From Cokeromyces recurvatus (taxonomy: Eukaryota > Mucoromycota > Mucoromycetes > Mucorales > Mucoraceae): a stretch of DNA of 64,000 nucleotides. Positions 1 through 12,817 of this stretch are shown here, piece by piece. The stretch lies in assembly GCF_025118155.1 (NCBI RefSeq), contig NW_026251408.1, forward strand, positions 186,001 through 250,000, written 5' to 3'. The notes below the pieces were generated by a model. It did not search any database. It saw only the letters and a program-made list of their open reading frames with translations, and was not told the origin of the DNA. Every line of letters begins with the position of its first letter. Positions within the stretch are counted from its first letter, which is position 1. The position numbers and the translations under genes were made by a program.

Positions 1-3000
1 TTCTGATATTTACTTTTGTTACAAAGTATTAATTCAACCGAATGACGTTCTTATATAACTTTATATGGCTTCAAATACCGAAATTAAGAATCCAATCAGC
101 GGATATTAAAACTTGTATTTTGTTTTTTTAACAGCATTCAAACAGTAGCAGACTTTATTCATCACGCTTCTTTTTTCAATACTATTTTGAATATTATGGT
201 TAATAAAGACCCATAGAATTAGAATGGATGATTTGAATCCTTTTGAGAAAATTCAAACAACTGTTAAAAACAGCATTAAAACGAAGTAAAATTGGTAATA
301 AGGATTCACCTACTGGAATTGTTGAGGCATAGAATAATAATATTAAAATGCATCTTGAGAAATTTAAAAAACAATATTCTGTCTAAGCAACTTGAGCGAA
401 AATCTTTTTTTTTATTTTTTAATCAAGATAAGTTTGATAATAGGTTGGGACACCAATTTTGAAAATAGGATAATTAATATGTATAATTATGGTCACATCT
501 TTTTACTTTGTTTTTTTGGCATTACATTAAAAGCTTTATTTTTTTTTTCTATAACATGAGTGATAACCTTAATATGGATGGCCAGGTAGTGCCTGTTATT
601 GTCCAATCTTACATGGATTGGAAAAGACCTGCAGCAATAAACGCTGAACAAAAAAAAAAAGTCAAGCACTGTAGAAGGGTTTAAATTAGCAATAAACAGT
701 GAGTGCATCAACATATAAACTATGAAAAGAAGTCATCGAATAGCAAGAAGCATCGTACATAATAAAAGATGGCAATAGTTCCTTATTAAACGTATGTTCA
801 CATCATGTGCATCAACTTTAGTTGGTTTATAGAATTTCCTTTAATTAATCCAAATAATGAGACAAATTCACTGAAGGAGCAATTACCCTTTATATTCTTT
901 ATGATGAAGTTAATGCTCATCCAAGAGCAATATATAACTGACAAGAACCTGAAAACAACGAAAACCTTCATTAATATCGCACTAAAAGACTGTATCTAAC
1001 AGTATCATTTTCCAAAAACGTATTGTTACGTTTTACAAGTGATGTCAAATGGCAACCTTTTTTGTTATCATGATAGACTTCAAAAATATGTTTCTTGTAT
1101 TAAGTGTCGTTATACCATCCGTAGATACAATTCTGAGGAGTAAAGGGATTGTCTTTGTGGAAAATTTGTAATAAAAAAAAATAAGATTCCTTTGCAAAGA
1201 CTAAGATATTTCAACAACTTCTTTTCGATGAATTGGTGAAGCCTCCCTTCAGCCCTTATTACTCAATACCCTAAGAAAATTTTCCTTGTTGAAAAAAAAA
1301 TCACTAGTTCGAAAACCAAAGTTAGTTTGTTTCCAGATAGAATAATGAATATTTATGATGGCAGGGCTTGAAACAACTTCAAGTTATACCCTGAAGATGA
1401 ACAGTCTTTTGTACAGCAATCAGATTATGAATGCTCATTATGAATGTTGGCTAGTTTTAGTCTTATTCTGACAATGTACATTCTAGTGATGCTGGATTTA
1501 TTTAACCATATAGAATTTACCTCGAGAGGAAAGAAATCTTAGGGAAAATATACAATAATCTTTTTAATATTTATACACTGTGCTGTTAGAGTCTTTCACC
1601 ACTTTTGTTATAATAAAATATTATTAGAGAAGCAACTTTATTATGAAACACGATTTTATTAAATTGTTTTTTTTTTCATTTTTGTTAATATTATAAAAAA
1701 AGATGCTTTTCTTAGTTCTCAAATCTCTTTAGTAGAAGAGACTTGATACTAACAGGATTAACCACGAGAAGGTGAAAGCATATCTAATCCCAAAAATAAT
1801 ATTACAACCCATACACAAATTGATACGGGCTGTAATTTTTTCTTCTCCCTCTAAATTTCTACTTGAAAGATAAACGTCCAATTTCAACTAGTAGACACTT
1901 GGCAAAGTACCAACCTGACCCAAGCCTTGCTAGAAGAAAAAGATAGGATTCCTCACTTCCTACCCCAATAAAAAATACAGTTGGATGTAAGTTTCATTGG
2001 AAGCCGGGCTAAACATTCTGACCTGTAGCGTGGCGAAGTGGAAGGAATCCAGATATATAAAGTGCACGACCTGACTATTGTTTACCTGAGAATGTCCCTT
2101 CTTTGACCCCTAGCATCTACTTTTGACTTAACAGTAAATACAAGTTGGGATTCTTCAACTAAATAAATAGATGAAAAAACCACGGTCAGAAACGTAAGCT
2201 GTGCATCCTTATCTATTTTTATTTTATAAACAGCAACTAGATAAAAATAAAAAGAAGGAAAAACCTCCAAAAAGAAAAACAGAAAAACTAAACCTTGAGA
2301 AAAGCCCTTTCAATGGTGCAGACAAAGAGTACGCTAATCTCCCTAAAAAAGGAACAGGTTTACAATTTCCAACCCCAAGTATCCTTTTTATTTCCCTCCT
2401 CCTTTGGAAATAAATCAAACTTGAGCAGTCAAAATTCGATAAGGTCCCATCAATTATCTAAGGTTGCAATAACCCAAGGTGAAGGCGGATATGCATGTAG
2501 TAACCAAAAGAGAGTCTAGGCCCTCTCCTTTAGCCATGTTATAAACGGACAGTTCTACAAACTCAAGTAAGCCAAGCTATGTGACTTAAGCACACTTCAT
2601 AACCCTGACAATGTCTACCCATAGTTTCAAGTAAAAATAAAGAAGAATAGGAAAAATAAAAAAAGCTAAAGAAAAGAAAAGAGAAAAAAAGGGAAAAAAA
2701 ACGAAAAAATGTACCTTTTTTTTATAGTAAAATTCAGGAGAAAAAAAAATAAACAAAAAGAAGGAGAAGTTATTAAAGTTTAATCAGCATATTTTTTTTT
2801 TTTTTTGTTTTTAATTTACTTTGCGTTAAATCTTCTCTCTTGCCTTTCTCCTTTTCTTTTTTTTTTCTTTTCCTTTTAATACTTTAGAGATAAGTTTTGC
2901 CTTTTATTTGAATGTAGTAAAGCATTACTGTCTTCTTTGAAAGTAAGCAAGAAAGTAAGAAAGTAAGAAAAAAAAAAGAAGTTTGTTTACTTTTTTTATA

Positions 3001-4141
3001 TGTATAAATATTCATGTGAATATGCTGAGCATTCTTGTAAAGCAATTAAGCCAAAACTAGTCAAATGCAGTTACACAACAGAGCATGATGTTCATACATT
3101 CTCCAAAAGAATAAGAGTAGATAAGCTATCAATAATATAAAAAATGTCATTTTATACAGTAGTTTTATTTCTTACAATTTTACAGGATGTTCCCTTTTAG
3201 CTGTGTTGTGGAACGCCTTTTTCAATTGTAATTTTACAAGATATTCTTGGCGGTTTATGCATTTTAAATAGTTAGGCTGTAAGCTTTCTTACTACTGTAT
3301 TATGACAATTGAGCTCTTTTTTTATGATGATCATGATAACAAGGCTCTTTAGGCTTTGATCAGTTTGAGAGGAATAATGGCTTTAAAGAGAAGAAAGAGA
3401 TAGAGTTTCAAAGAGTGTACAAAAGATATGATATCTTTTATTATTATATGTTCAGGTTCATAGTTCGTCCTGTATTATGCAATCCATCTTTTATAATATT
3501 ACTTATGCTTATATCCAGAGCTTGTTCTATAACAAAACTATAAAGAACCTCTCTAAAAAATTTTAATAAATTGACCAAAAAAACCTTTGCGACAATACGC
3601 TTTCCCTAAAACGACAAATTGAAATTTCTTTTGAGACAATTATTTCTCGACTGCCAACACATATTTGTTAATTGGCGACAATATCCATCGTACTGACTGT
3701 AGTAGTTATTACAAACAATTTCTTTTGAACTTGAAGAAGAAGACATTTCATTTATATGACGTACTACTTTTTTTTTTTTTTTTGTAATTTGAGATATCCA
3801 AGATCTAGATTATATTGCCAATATTGTCCCCTAAAAAAAAAAAAGCATAGAGTCGCTAACTAGATTATCTATTTCAAATATGAAGTCTTTTGTGAGGGCA
3901 AAGAAGATATGGTAGCTGTTAGGATTTGAGCTTTAGTGATTCATATCTTCTGTTTAAATAAACTCCTTTAAGCCGATTATGATTTTATTTTCATTTTTGA
4001 CATATTTCACGTTACACGTAGTTCAAACAGCAAAACTTATTCCACGGTCAGCTGACTCATTAGTTAAAAATAATTCTTATAGTAGTAAATGTATTCCCTT
4101 TTTTTCTTCTTGTTTTTCTTCCTTTATTCTTCCTTCATAAT
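1..4141. other. Gene-free, transposon-relic-rich region
   Basis: No intact gene is supported here. Open frames are short and low-complexity. About 1,790-2,640 is visibly richer in G+C than its surroundings and has no long frame, as expected of decayed transposon sequence. A stretch near 1,205-1,310 reads in two frames a little like the start of a Ty3/Gypsy reverse transcriptase (PPFSPYYS followed by LVEKK), but it is too broken to call. Poly-T and poly-A runs are common, for example near 2,791-2,806 and 3,769-3,783. Confidence 0.5.
223..375 (+). pseudogene. Relic of Tc1/mariner-type transposase C-terminus
   Basis: The plus strand reads MDDLNPFEKIQTTVKN, then stops and a frameshift, then a stretch containing IVEA and HLEKF. 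This resembles the last catalytic block of Tc1/IS630-type transposases (D-L-N-P-I-E-x-x-W), followed by the usual helical tail. The frame has several stops, and the conserved Trp after the Glu block has been lost. Only about 150 bases are recognisable. The call rests on motif resemblance, so it is tentative. Confidence 0.4.
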
Positions 4142-5388
4142 ATGTCTCCTATTGTTGAAAGCTTTATTTCAGTTTCTAAAGACTCTGATTTCCCTATACA
4201 AAATATTCCATTTGGTGTATTTTCTACAAAAGAAAAGGTATACATATAAATATATTTTATATATAAATATTCATTTAAACTTTGATTTAATAATTATTAT
4301 TTCTGTAAATAATAGTCTGATCCTCGTATAGGAACAGCAATTGGAGATAAGGTACTTGATCTTTATGAAATAGCAAAAGCTGGATTATTAGATCATATTG
4401 AAGGCTTAAATGATCCTAAAAAAGTTTTTAGTGAGGTATGTATATCTATTACAAATTATATATCTTTAGTAAAGTTATTCATGACTCACGTAAAAAAAAA
4501 TAAAATAAAATAAAATAAAATAAAAAGCCTTCTTTGAATAAATTCATGGAATTAGGACGTCCTGTTTGGAAGGCAACTCGTTTAGCTATTCAGAATATTC
4601 TATCTAAAGATAATAGTGTATTAAGAGATAATAAAGAGCTTTTAGAAAAGGTATTAGTGTCTATGAATACTGTCAAAATGCATTTACCAGCTAAAATTGG
4701 GTAAGTTTTATATGTTAAATTGCTGAATAAGAGAATATAACTAAAGATATCCGACATGTATTAGAGATTACACCGATTTTTATTGTTCTCGTGAACATGC
4801 TACAAATGTAGGTATTATGTTCAGAGGTAAAGACAATGCACTTCAACCCAATTGGCTTCATATCCCTGTTGGATATCATGGTCGTGCATCCTCTGTCATT
4901 GTTTCAGGCACTGATATTCGTCGTCCTGCTGGTCAACGACTTCCATCTAAGGATAGTAAAACACCCATCTTCGGTCCTTCTACTAGACTAGATATTGAAT
5001 TAGAGGTTGGTTGGTTTGTAGGTACTGGTAATAAATTAGGTGAACGCGTTGACTTGAAGAATGCTCGAGATCACATCTTTGGTCTTGTCTTGGTGAATGA
5101 TTGGAGTGGTAAAATAAAATAAAATAAGCATTATATGCAAAATAATTCTAACTTTTATGATATACAATTAGCTCGAGATATTCAAGCTTGGGAATATGTT
5201 CCTTTAGGCCCTTTCCTTGGAAAGAGCTTTGGTACAACTATTTCACCTTGGATTGTCACTTTGGATGCTCTTGAACCCTTCTTAGTAGATGGTCCTGATC
5301 AAAGTGCGCCATCTCCATTACCTTATCTTCAAGAAAAGCAACCATCTGCTTATGATATTAATCTTCAAGTTCAAATCAAGCGTAAGTA

Positions 5389-5420
<32 letters not shown>

Positions 5421-5887
5421 ATTATATACAAATATAAATATTAACTTTATAATTGCTATAGCTGCTGAATCTAGTAAATTTGAAACCGTTACCGTTTCTA
5501 ACCTTAAACACATGTATTGGTCTATCACTCAACAATTAGCTCACCATACAGTGAATGGATGTAATTTAAGACCAGGTGATATGGGAGCAACTGGAACTAT
5601 TTCTGGACCTGTAAGTTTCATATACATATAAGAATACAACCTTCAATTATACATTTTTTCTCAATTTATATTATGATTAGGAAAAAGGTTCTTATGGTTC
5701 ATTGCTAGAAATTACCTGGAGTGGACAAGAAAAAATTAAATTTGAAGACGGTATTGAACGAGTCTTTTTACAAGACGGAGATGAAGTCAAGATTACAGGA
5801 CAAGCTACTAAAGAAAATTTAGATTATCATATTGGTTTTGGTAATTGTAGTGGAAAGATTTTACCCTGTTTATATGAAAATGAATAA
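4142..5887 (+). CDS. FAH: Fumarylacetoacetase
   Basis: Hydrolyses fumarylacetoacetate to fumarate and acetoacetate, the last step of tyrosine and phenylalanine breakdown, in the cytosol. Seven exons join in frame: 4142-4237, 4316-4435, 4528-4700, 4765-5108, 5172-5381, 5462-5610, 5681-5887. The start gives [18 protein letters not shown], matching the family's N-terminal SH3-like domain. The catalytic domain shows the family blocks [52 protein letters not shown] and [12 protein letters not shown], holding the metal-binding acidic residues and the catalytic His (YHGR). It ends ILPCLYENE. Length (about 420 residues) is normal. No other tyrosine-pathway gene is nearby. The intron before exon 3 holds an (AAAAT)n run, and the one after exon 5 a long T run. 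Confidence 0.95.
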
Positions 5888-5961
5888 TTTTATGTGCATA
5901 TAACCCAACCCCTCGCTAAATTTTAAAATTCGTGTTAGTTAAAACTACTAATGACTTTCTA

Positions 5962-5994
<33 letters not shown>

Positions 5995-6296
5995 TTTGGT
6001 TATCAAGTAGAATAATAAAATACGTGTAATTACTTTGTTGCAATTTAAAATAAGTATTATTCTAACTAACTCATAATAAGAAAATAGTAGTAGAATCCTT
6101 CATATTGATTTATAAGCTCTTAATAATTAGTATAATTAATGCAAAATTACCTCATTTTTTTTCAAAGCAGTAATAAAAAAAAAAAAGTGAATGATTGGCT
6201 AATGATTTTCAATAAAGTAGCATGAATTTTTTTTTTTACTTCTTTGTTTTTTCTTTTTTTGTTTTTCTTTTTTTTTACAGTTTATTAAATACACTC

Positions 6297-8956
6297 ATGT
6301 CATTTAAAAATCCAGGAACACCTGACGAAGAAACGATAGAGGAGATGCGAGATCGTTCTTACGGTTATCAGCTTGAGTCAGAGATTGAAAATACAGAGGC
6401 ACCTTCTGAAGAATTACCTGAGGGTTATCGTTATATCGCCGACACACGCCGACAAAGTATCAGTAATCTGAACCATCAAGCAGACGTTGAAGACACCCGT
6501 TGTAATATTCGTAACCGTGGATATTTACCTATTGAAAACTATGGAATTATTGGCAACATGAGAACAATTGCTCTTGTCGGTACTGATGCCTCCATTGATT
6601 TCTTTTGTTATCCCAAGTTTGATTCCCCATCTATCTTTTGTCGTTTGCTTGATAAAGACAAGGGAGGTCATTTTTCAATCAATCCAAGAACCCCACATAC
6701 AAGTAATAAACAAATGTATTTACCTAATAGCAATATCTTGACGACGAGGTTCTTGTCGGATAAAGGTGTTGCCGAGATTGTCGATTATATGCATATACCC
6801 TCACAGGGTCAACGTCTCTCTACAAAGCCATTACTTCAATGGTTAATTCGAAAGGTACGTGTCATTCGTGGTTCAGTTGAATTCAAGATGGAGTGCTATC
6901 CAGCCTTCAATTATGCCCTTGATCCCCATACCACCCAAATTGTTGAGGATGAAACGATCGAAGACCAAAAGGCGATGGCAAAGATTTATCCAGAGGAGAG
7001 TTGGCACTATTATGCAAGTCGAGATCGTGTTATATTTGAAAGTGAACATATGAAGATGGATTTACGTCATTTAGTAAAATGCGGTGAGTTCCAGTGTCCT
7101 AACGTGAAGATTCAAGTGCATGAGGATGATCCGGATCATCATAAAGGTCCTGGGGTTTGGGCTAACTTTGACTTGATGGAGACACAAGAGGTAGTATTTG
7201 TCTTTAGAGAAGTACCTAACTTAGAATCCTCGGACTGTGTAGCTAATGAATCAATGGCTGAACGAAAACTGAGAATGGCCATTGATCCTCCACTTTCAAT
7301 GAGTTTATTAGAAGCTCTCTTTAGACAGACAAGTACATTTTGGTTGAACTGGGTTACTCAAAGTTCTTATAAGGGTCGTTGGAGGGAACATGTGATGAGA
7401 AGCGCGCTAACTTTAAAGCTATTGACTTATGAACCAGTAATAATCTATATATTTAAATATATATGTGTATATTTTAACTGTATATATACTAACTTTTTTT
7501 TTTTTTTTTTTTTTTTGGTGGGAGTTTAGACTGGTGCAGTTGTAGCAGCTCCTACTTTTGGTATTCCAGAAGGTAGCAATAACATTTATTTATTTTTTAA
7601 ATCCACTGCATATTCATATTTTAATAGCTATTGGTGGTCCTCGTAACTGGGATTATAGGTATGTTTGGATCCGTGACTCATCTTTCACAATTTATGCTTT
7701 TCTTCGACTAGGCTTCACACATGAAGCAGGACGATATATGAAATACATAGAAGATCGATGTAATGATTTGGTAATATACATATAAATATATAGGGCATTT
7801 TTATAGAGGATAGGACCGGTAATTCTGATGATTTACTTACTTACTACTATAGAATCCAGATGGATCTTTGAATATCATGTATAGTATTGATGGTATAAAG
7901 AAACTTGATGAATTTGAACTAAATCATCTTGATGGCTATCGAGGTTCTCGTCCTGTTCGTATTGGTAATGGTGCCTATGATCATCTTCAACTTGATATTT
8001 ATGGAGAATTAATGGATGGTATTTATCTTTATAATAAATATGGCTCTCCCATCTCTTACGATATGTGGTGCTCAGTTCGTAAGTTAACAGACTATGTCTG
8101 TGACAATTGGAATATCCCTGATATGTCTATTTGGGAAGTACGAGGTCGTAAACAACAATTTACTTATTCATTAGTGATGTGCTGGGTTGCAATTGATAGA
8201 GGTATATATATATATATATATGATTACGTAAAGTTGATTCATCAGACTAAACATATGGATGTATATCTGTTTCATATAGCTCTACGGTTATCTGAAAAGA
8301 GAGTTTTCCCTTGTCCCAATAGAGATAGATGGATGAGAACAAGGGATGAAATTTATGAAGTTGTACAAACCAAATGCTACAATCCAAAACTAAAGATGTT
8401 TACTCAAAGTGTAGAATCATCTGATGCTTTAGACGCTAGTACGCTTATTATGCCACTTGTTTTCTTCTCTTCTCCTACTGATCCTCGTTTGTTAAATACA
8501 ATTGAGAGAATTATGATGCCACCTGAAAAGGGTGGACTTGTGGCAAATGATCTTGTGTTTAGATATAATTTCTTGACAACGGATGATGGTGTAGGCGGTC
8601 TCGAAGGAGCATTTTCGATGTGCACTTTTTGGCTTGTAGAAGCTCTGACTAGAGCAGGAAGATATGATAAGAGATTATTAACACGTGCTGTTATTATGTT
8701 TGAAAGGATGTTATCCTACGGTAATCATTTAGGATTATTTTCTGAAGAAGTTGCTAGATCAGGCGAGCTTTTGGGTAATTTTCCGCAGGCTTTTACTCAT
8801 CTATCATTCATTAGTGGTAATATGATTATATAATGTATATTTTTTTTTCTTTTTAGAAAAGGGAAAAAAGTAACTAATTTTATTTATATTTGTATTAATT
8901 TAGCTGCTTATAACTTGGATCGTGTATTATGTAATGACTATCTTAGAAACGAGTAA
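6297..8956 (+). CDS. Glycoside hydrolase family 15 enzyme (glucoamylase/trehalase-like, cytosolic)
   Basis: Probably an alpha-glucoside-cleaving inverting hydrolase; GH15 contains glucoamylases and bacterial-type trehalases, and the sequence alone does not settle the substrate. Six exons (6297-7436, 7530-7572, 7628-7770, 7853-8201, 8280-8816, 8904-8956) give 754 residues. An N-terminal beta-sandwich domain ([20 protein letters not shown], then [17 protein letters not shown]) precedes the (alpha/alpha)6 barrel, which shows [40 protein letters not shown] (likely a catalytic Glu) and [11 protein letters not shown]. This is the bacterial-type GH15 architecture, unlike secreted fungal glucoamylases: no signal peptide and no starch-binding domain. 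The start at 6297 is chosen because an upstream in-frame ATG (6222) only adds residues coded by a T-rich tract ending in a splice-acceptor-like cag. The intron after exon 1 has a T run of about 19. Confidence 0.9.
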
Positions 8957-9305
8957 TAAAAGATATAAACAATACAGTATTATATAAATGTTTATTATTA
9001 ATAAAATGCTTCATTTTTAAGTATTGTTTAAAATGAAATCATTATATATAATTCTCCTCCCCCCCCTTCTTTTTTATTTATTAATTTGTATTTAGTTTAT
9101 CTTTTATTTTTTTTCTTCTTTTTAAATAAAATATGAAAAGCATTCGACTTCATTTTAAAAGACAATTCGATTATCAATACACGTTAAACGATCTAGACAA
9201 TGTAAAAAAATACCTAAACAAACGGGCTTTTATCTTCTTCCATTATAACTCTTTTTCTCTCTCTCTCTCTCTCTTTTTTAGTTTCCAATACAAGAATTTC
9301 AAGCA

Positions 9306-9975
9306 ATGATTGGACTCCTAAACAAATATGTTTATCAAAGACCATTGCCAGGTCCAAACTTACTATGGACTTGTAGTTTAATTTTATTTTTTACCGCTGC
9401 TAGTATTTTATTTTATCTTTTATGGCTTCAATTTCATCAGCTCTATTTAATTGGCATATTATTACCTACTTTTATTCTTCTTATTACTTTGTATTTATTA
9501 TGTTTATATCAGTACAAGAGAAAAAAAGTAGGTAGAAACAAACAATATATTGTACATATTTTGATTTAACCTAAAATGTTACTGTAACTAGTTTGAAGAA
9601 AACATTCTCGAGATATGCAGTCAACTTAATGCAGTTGAAAATATACGTGGCATTAATTTCAAATTTATGAAAAATAATGTAGATGTGACACATGTACGAA
9701 TCAAAAAATCACTCTCGACTTTTATTAATAAAGTCCCAACTTATGTAAGTGTAACTCTATATTTGTTTTATTTATAATAATAAAACCGCCTGTATTAAAA
9801 AAAAACAATTATAATAATAAAGGCTATTATTGTCGAGTTTGATGATAGATTTATTGCTTTAAAAAAGCAACAAAGATATTCAACATCAACAACACTAGCA
9901 GAATATGACGATTGTAACAAAGTATCTAAACCTGAACAAGCTTATCTATTTGATCAAAAAACGGAGCTCTGTTAA
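9306..9975 (+). CDS. Small membrane protein with two predicted helices, function unknown
   Basis: Three exons (9306-9527, 9592-9744, 9823-9975) join in phase 0 and give 175 residues. The N-terminus MIGLLNKYVYQRPLPGPN precedes two adjacent hydrophobic helices (roughly residues 19-40 and 44-66) and a basic YKRKK. The soluble C-terminal half carries ENIRGINFKF and AIIVEFDDRF. I do not recognise the family. The helical hairpin plus soluble tail suggests an ER, Golgi or nuclear-envelope protein, but that is inference. A (CT)n tract at about 9,251-9,274 lies just upstream and may be part of the promoter. The short frame, phase-consistent introns and GT-AG sites argue that the gene is real. Confidence 0.65.
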
Positions 9976-11212
9976 GTTATATGTGCATAAAATCCAAAAG
10001 ATATAACAAGCTATTCATTATTTAAAGCGCACAAGCACGAAAAAAAAAAATCATTTCTTATCTAACAACTTATTATATTAGACTTTTTTTTTTCATTTTA
10101 CAGAGTAATAAAGGACGTTGTTGTACATTTATCTTAATAAATGTATGTAAGGAGAGGCCATATTTAAATAATTATTTGTACGTATTTTTGGATGTATTAT
10201 CATGTTTTTAAGATACTTAAAGTATTCTTACATGTATATAAATTGATCAACGACATTAATGCCCTTTTTTTTTGGAATTCATTCATTTCCAATATAACAT
10301 GTATAAGCCACCCCATGCTTAAAATAGTATACTCTTCAATACATATTATACAAAAACACACATTATAAATGTTTCGACAATTAATTTGTTAAATTCACCC
10401 GTTTTATAAGTTTGTTAGTTTAGTTCTCGGGTAAAAGCCATAAATCTCGAGTAAAAAAAAAATTTTTTTTTATTAGAACAAAATACACATGTAAAAAAAG
10501 AACAAAAAAAAAATTGAATAAATTACATTTTTCTTTTTTCTATCATAAAGGAAAATACTTTCCCTTTCCTTTCACTACTTTTTTTTTTTGTTTAGTAGAG
10601 AGGAACTTTATCATCTCCAAATAAAGAAGCCCATGTACATGTTTTTTAACATTTTACACAATCTCTCTCACTCTCCCGTCTTTTTCATTTTTATTTAAGA
10701 AAAAATATGTATTTATAAATATTTATAAATTATTCAGTAGTTTCCAGTTAATCAGAAAGGTGCGTAACACCAGGGCGCGTTATAATCAACAGACGATAAA
10801 TTCATCCGAATACCCGATTTCATCATCTGGAAAATTAAATGCTGTAGAGTCCTCTTTGGGATCTCTACTAACAGATTATTTTCCTACTGATTGGTATAAG
10901 GAAAAAAAAACAACAGAATTGTGCAGTTGGGCTACCTTTTTATAATGTATCGAAAATTTGGCTGTAATTGAATTAACGGGACTGTTTCTCTCTTTTTTTT
11001 TTTTTAGAAGCTAAAAAAATTTAAATTTCAAGTCACTAATCACAAATTAAATTTTTGTTAAAATGGAGTAAGGTTTAACATGTAAGCCACAACAAATCAG
11101 TAATGATCATAAATTATAGTTCCAATATTTATTATATACACATATTAAATATACATGTAAATATACACATATACATTTGTTTTTTTTTCTTTTTTTTTTG
11201 AAAGAATTCCTA
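9976..11212. other. Intergenic; possible orphan exon at about 10,763-10,945
   Basis: About 1.2 kb between the membrane-protein gene and the chitosanase. It contains A/T runs and a CT-rich tract at 10,662-10,685 that could belong to a promoter. A 60-codon plus-strand frame near 10,760-10,945 has a non-repetitive composition (GKLNAVESSLGSLLTDYF) but no upstream in-frame ATG. It may be a stray exon or chance, and I cannot connect it to flanking exons. Confidence 0.25.
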
Positions 11213-12817
11213 TTATTTAGCTGGACAGGTATCAGGGATAGGTAACGAAATAGATTTAACCTTTTTCTCTGAAGCAGACTTCTTTTTTGAATCATGTTTA
11301 CATCTTTTCGAATCCACTTTCATATTTTCTTTGCCTGTAATTTTTGCACCATAAATTTTAAGCTCAACTGTATGTTTAAGGTTTTTGTTTTTAGACCAAT
11401 GTTTGACAAGTGTTCGAAGATCTTCAACACGGTCAGCAGAATCATTCCTATTAAAGTTATTAGTAGATGAAAAGAAAAGAAGGGGGGGAGGGAGAGGGCT
11501 TTGGAATATGTGTGTGTGTATTATAAGTGGACTTTACCATACACTGCCAGGATAACAACACATAAGTTGTTGACGTGTAGCTAAGAATCGTAATAAATAG
11601 GATTTTTCACTTTCACCTGATTTTCTAGGACCCGTCAATTGAATAATTCTTACGATATTAATATAGGGCTCCACATACTACAGGTTATAAATATATATAT
11701 AAAAGTTATTCATATATGTTTATATAGAGTGTGTGATAGATAGATGGATATTACCTGCCAACCATGTTGAATAATAGTATCTATATTATATAATAAATAG
11801 ATTAATATCTTTCTATCTTTATGTTTTATTATCATTTTATTTTTTTATACCATAAAAGATAGCCTTCCCGAGATTGGATTTAACATGAACACTTGCAGCA
11901 TATTTTAAAGCAGGCTTTAAATACATGGAATGGCCTACATCTAATTGAGTTTGAACAAAGTTGGGATCTTTACAAGCAGCTTCTTTCCAGGCAGATGCAA
12001 ATCCTGATAATTGAGATGTATCGTCTCTTCTGGGATCGCCAAAGGGTAATTTAGTCAAGGCTTCAAGAGCTTTCAAATATTTCCTCAACTTTGCTTTAGG
12101 GACTCTTCTGACATATTCTTTAACGACAGCATAAGCATCATTTGTACCTGTTGTGAATCCAATGTAACCGCTATTATATGAATATATTAATAAAGTTCAT
12201 CTTGAGTAATTAAAATAAATAAATGGCTTACCATGTATATCCTCTACAGTCGCCTAATTTTTCTACAGCCTATTATTATCATTAAATTAATTACTTTTTT
12301 TCTTTTCATTCTTTTGAAATACTATATTTTTTTACCGCATAACCCATCTTTGTATTTCCATTCTCAAACCTAATATATACAGACAGACAGTCATTAATTA
12401 TTTAAAGAATAAATAAATAAATAAATAAATAAACATTATTACACATTAGTAATTAATTCAGCCTTTTTGATTGCAGAGGCATGCATTTTTTCACTTGGAA
12501 GCATACTAATATCATAAAATCTATAATAAATTTTTTTTTTTTAGTCCATCATAATAAGTCTATGCTCAATAAATGATAGGGATAGAGTACGTTGTGCAAT
12601 TGGCAAGTTTTAAACCATGAAATTTGTCTACAGAAGACTTTTTGCTACTATCTGTGCATATACCATTATCTGTTAATTTATCAAATTCAAATTTTTTGCA
12701 AATCGAAGCTGTAGGGGCAAATTCTCCTCGACAATAATTCTTTTCTGATGTCACTCTAGATATCAAAATAGATGACGATAAAAGTAATAAGAAAAATAGA
12801 TTGTTGTTTATGAGCAT
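11213..12817 (-). CDS. Secreted chitosanase, GH46-type
   Basis: Predicted endo-chitosanase, hydrolysing beta-1,4-glucosamine polymers; chitosan is a major wall polymer in Mucoromycota, so wall remodelling is the natural role. A signal peptide (MLINNNLFFLLLLSSSILIS) is followed by a Cys-containing N-terminal segment. About eight exons join in frame. The active-site region assembles across short exons as LITNVFENG, then KLGDCRGYTCGYIGFTTGTND, matching the chitosanase pattern E-N...Y-x7-D-x-R-G-x-T-x3-[hydrophobic]-G...D with catalytic Glu and Asp. The spacing between E-N and Y is six, slightly short of the usual range. Further blocks: AIFYDTIIQHGW, LLRFLATRQQLMC and VWNDSADRVEDLR. The tail after that is Lys/Ser-rich and ends PDTCPAK. 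The start at 12817 is the only ATG giving the signal peptide. Confidence 0.87.

Noticed and set aside
4089..4331. Alternative upstream start for fumarylacetoacetase at 4089
   Set aside because: That frame is Phe/Leu-rich low complexity and out of frame with the family N-terminus, which begins cleanly at 4142.
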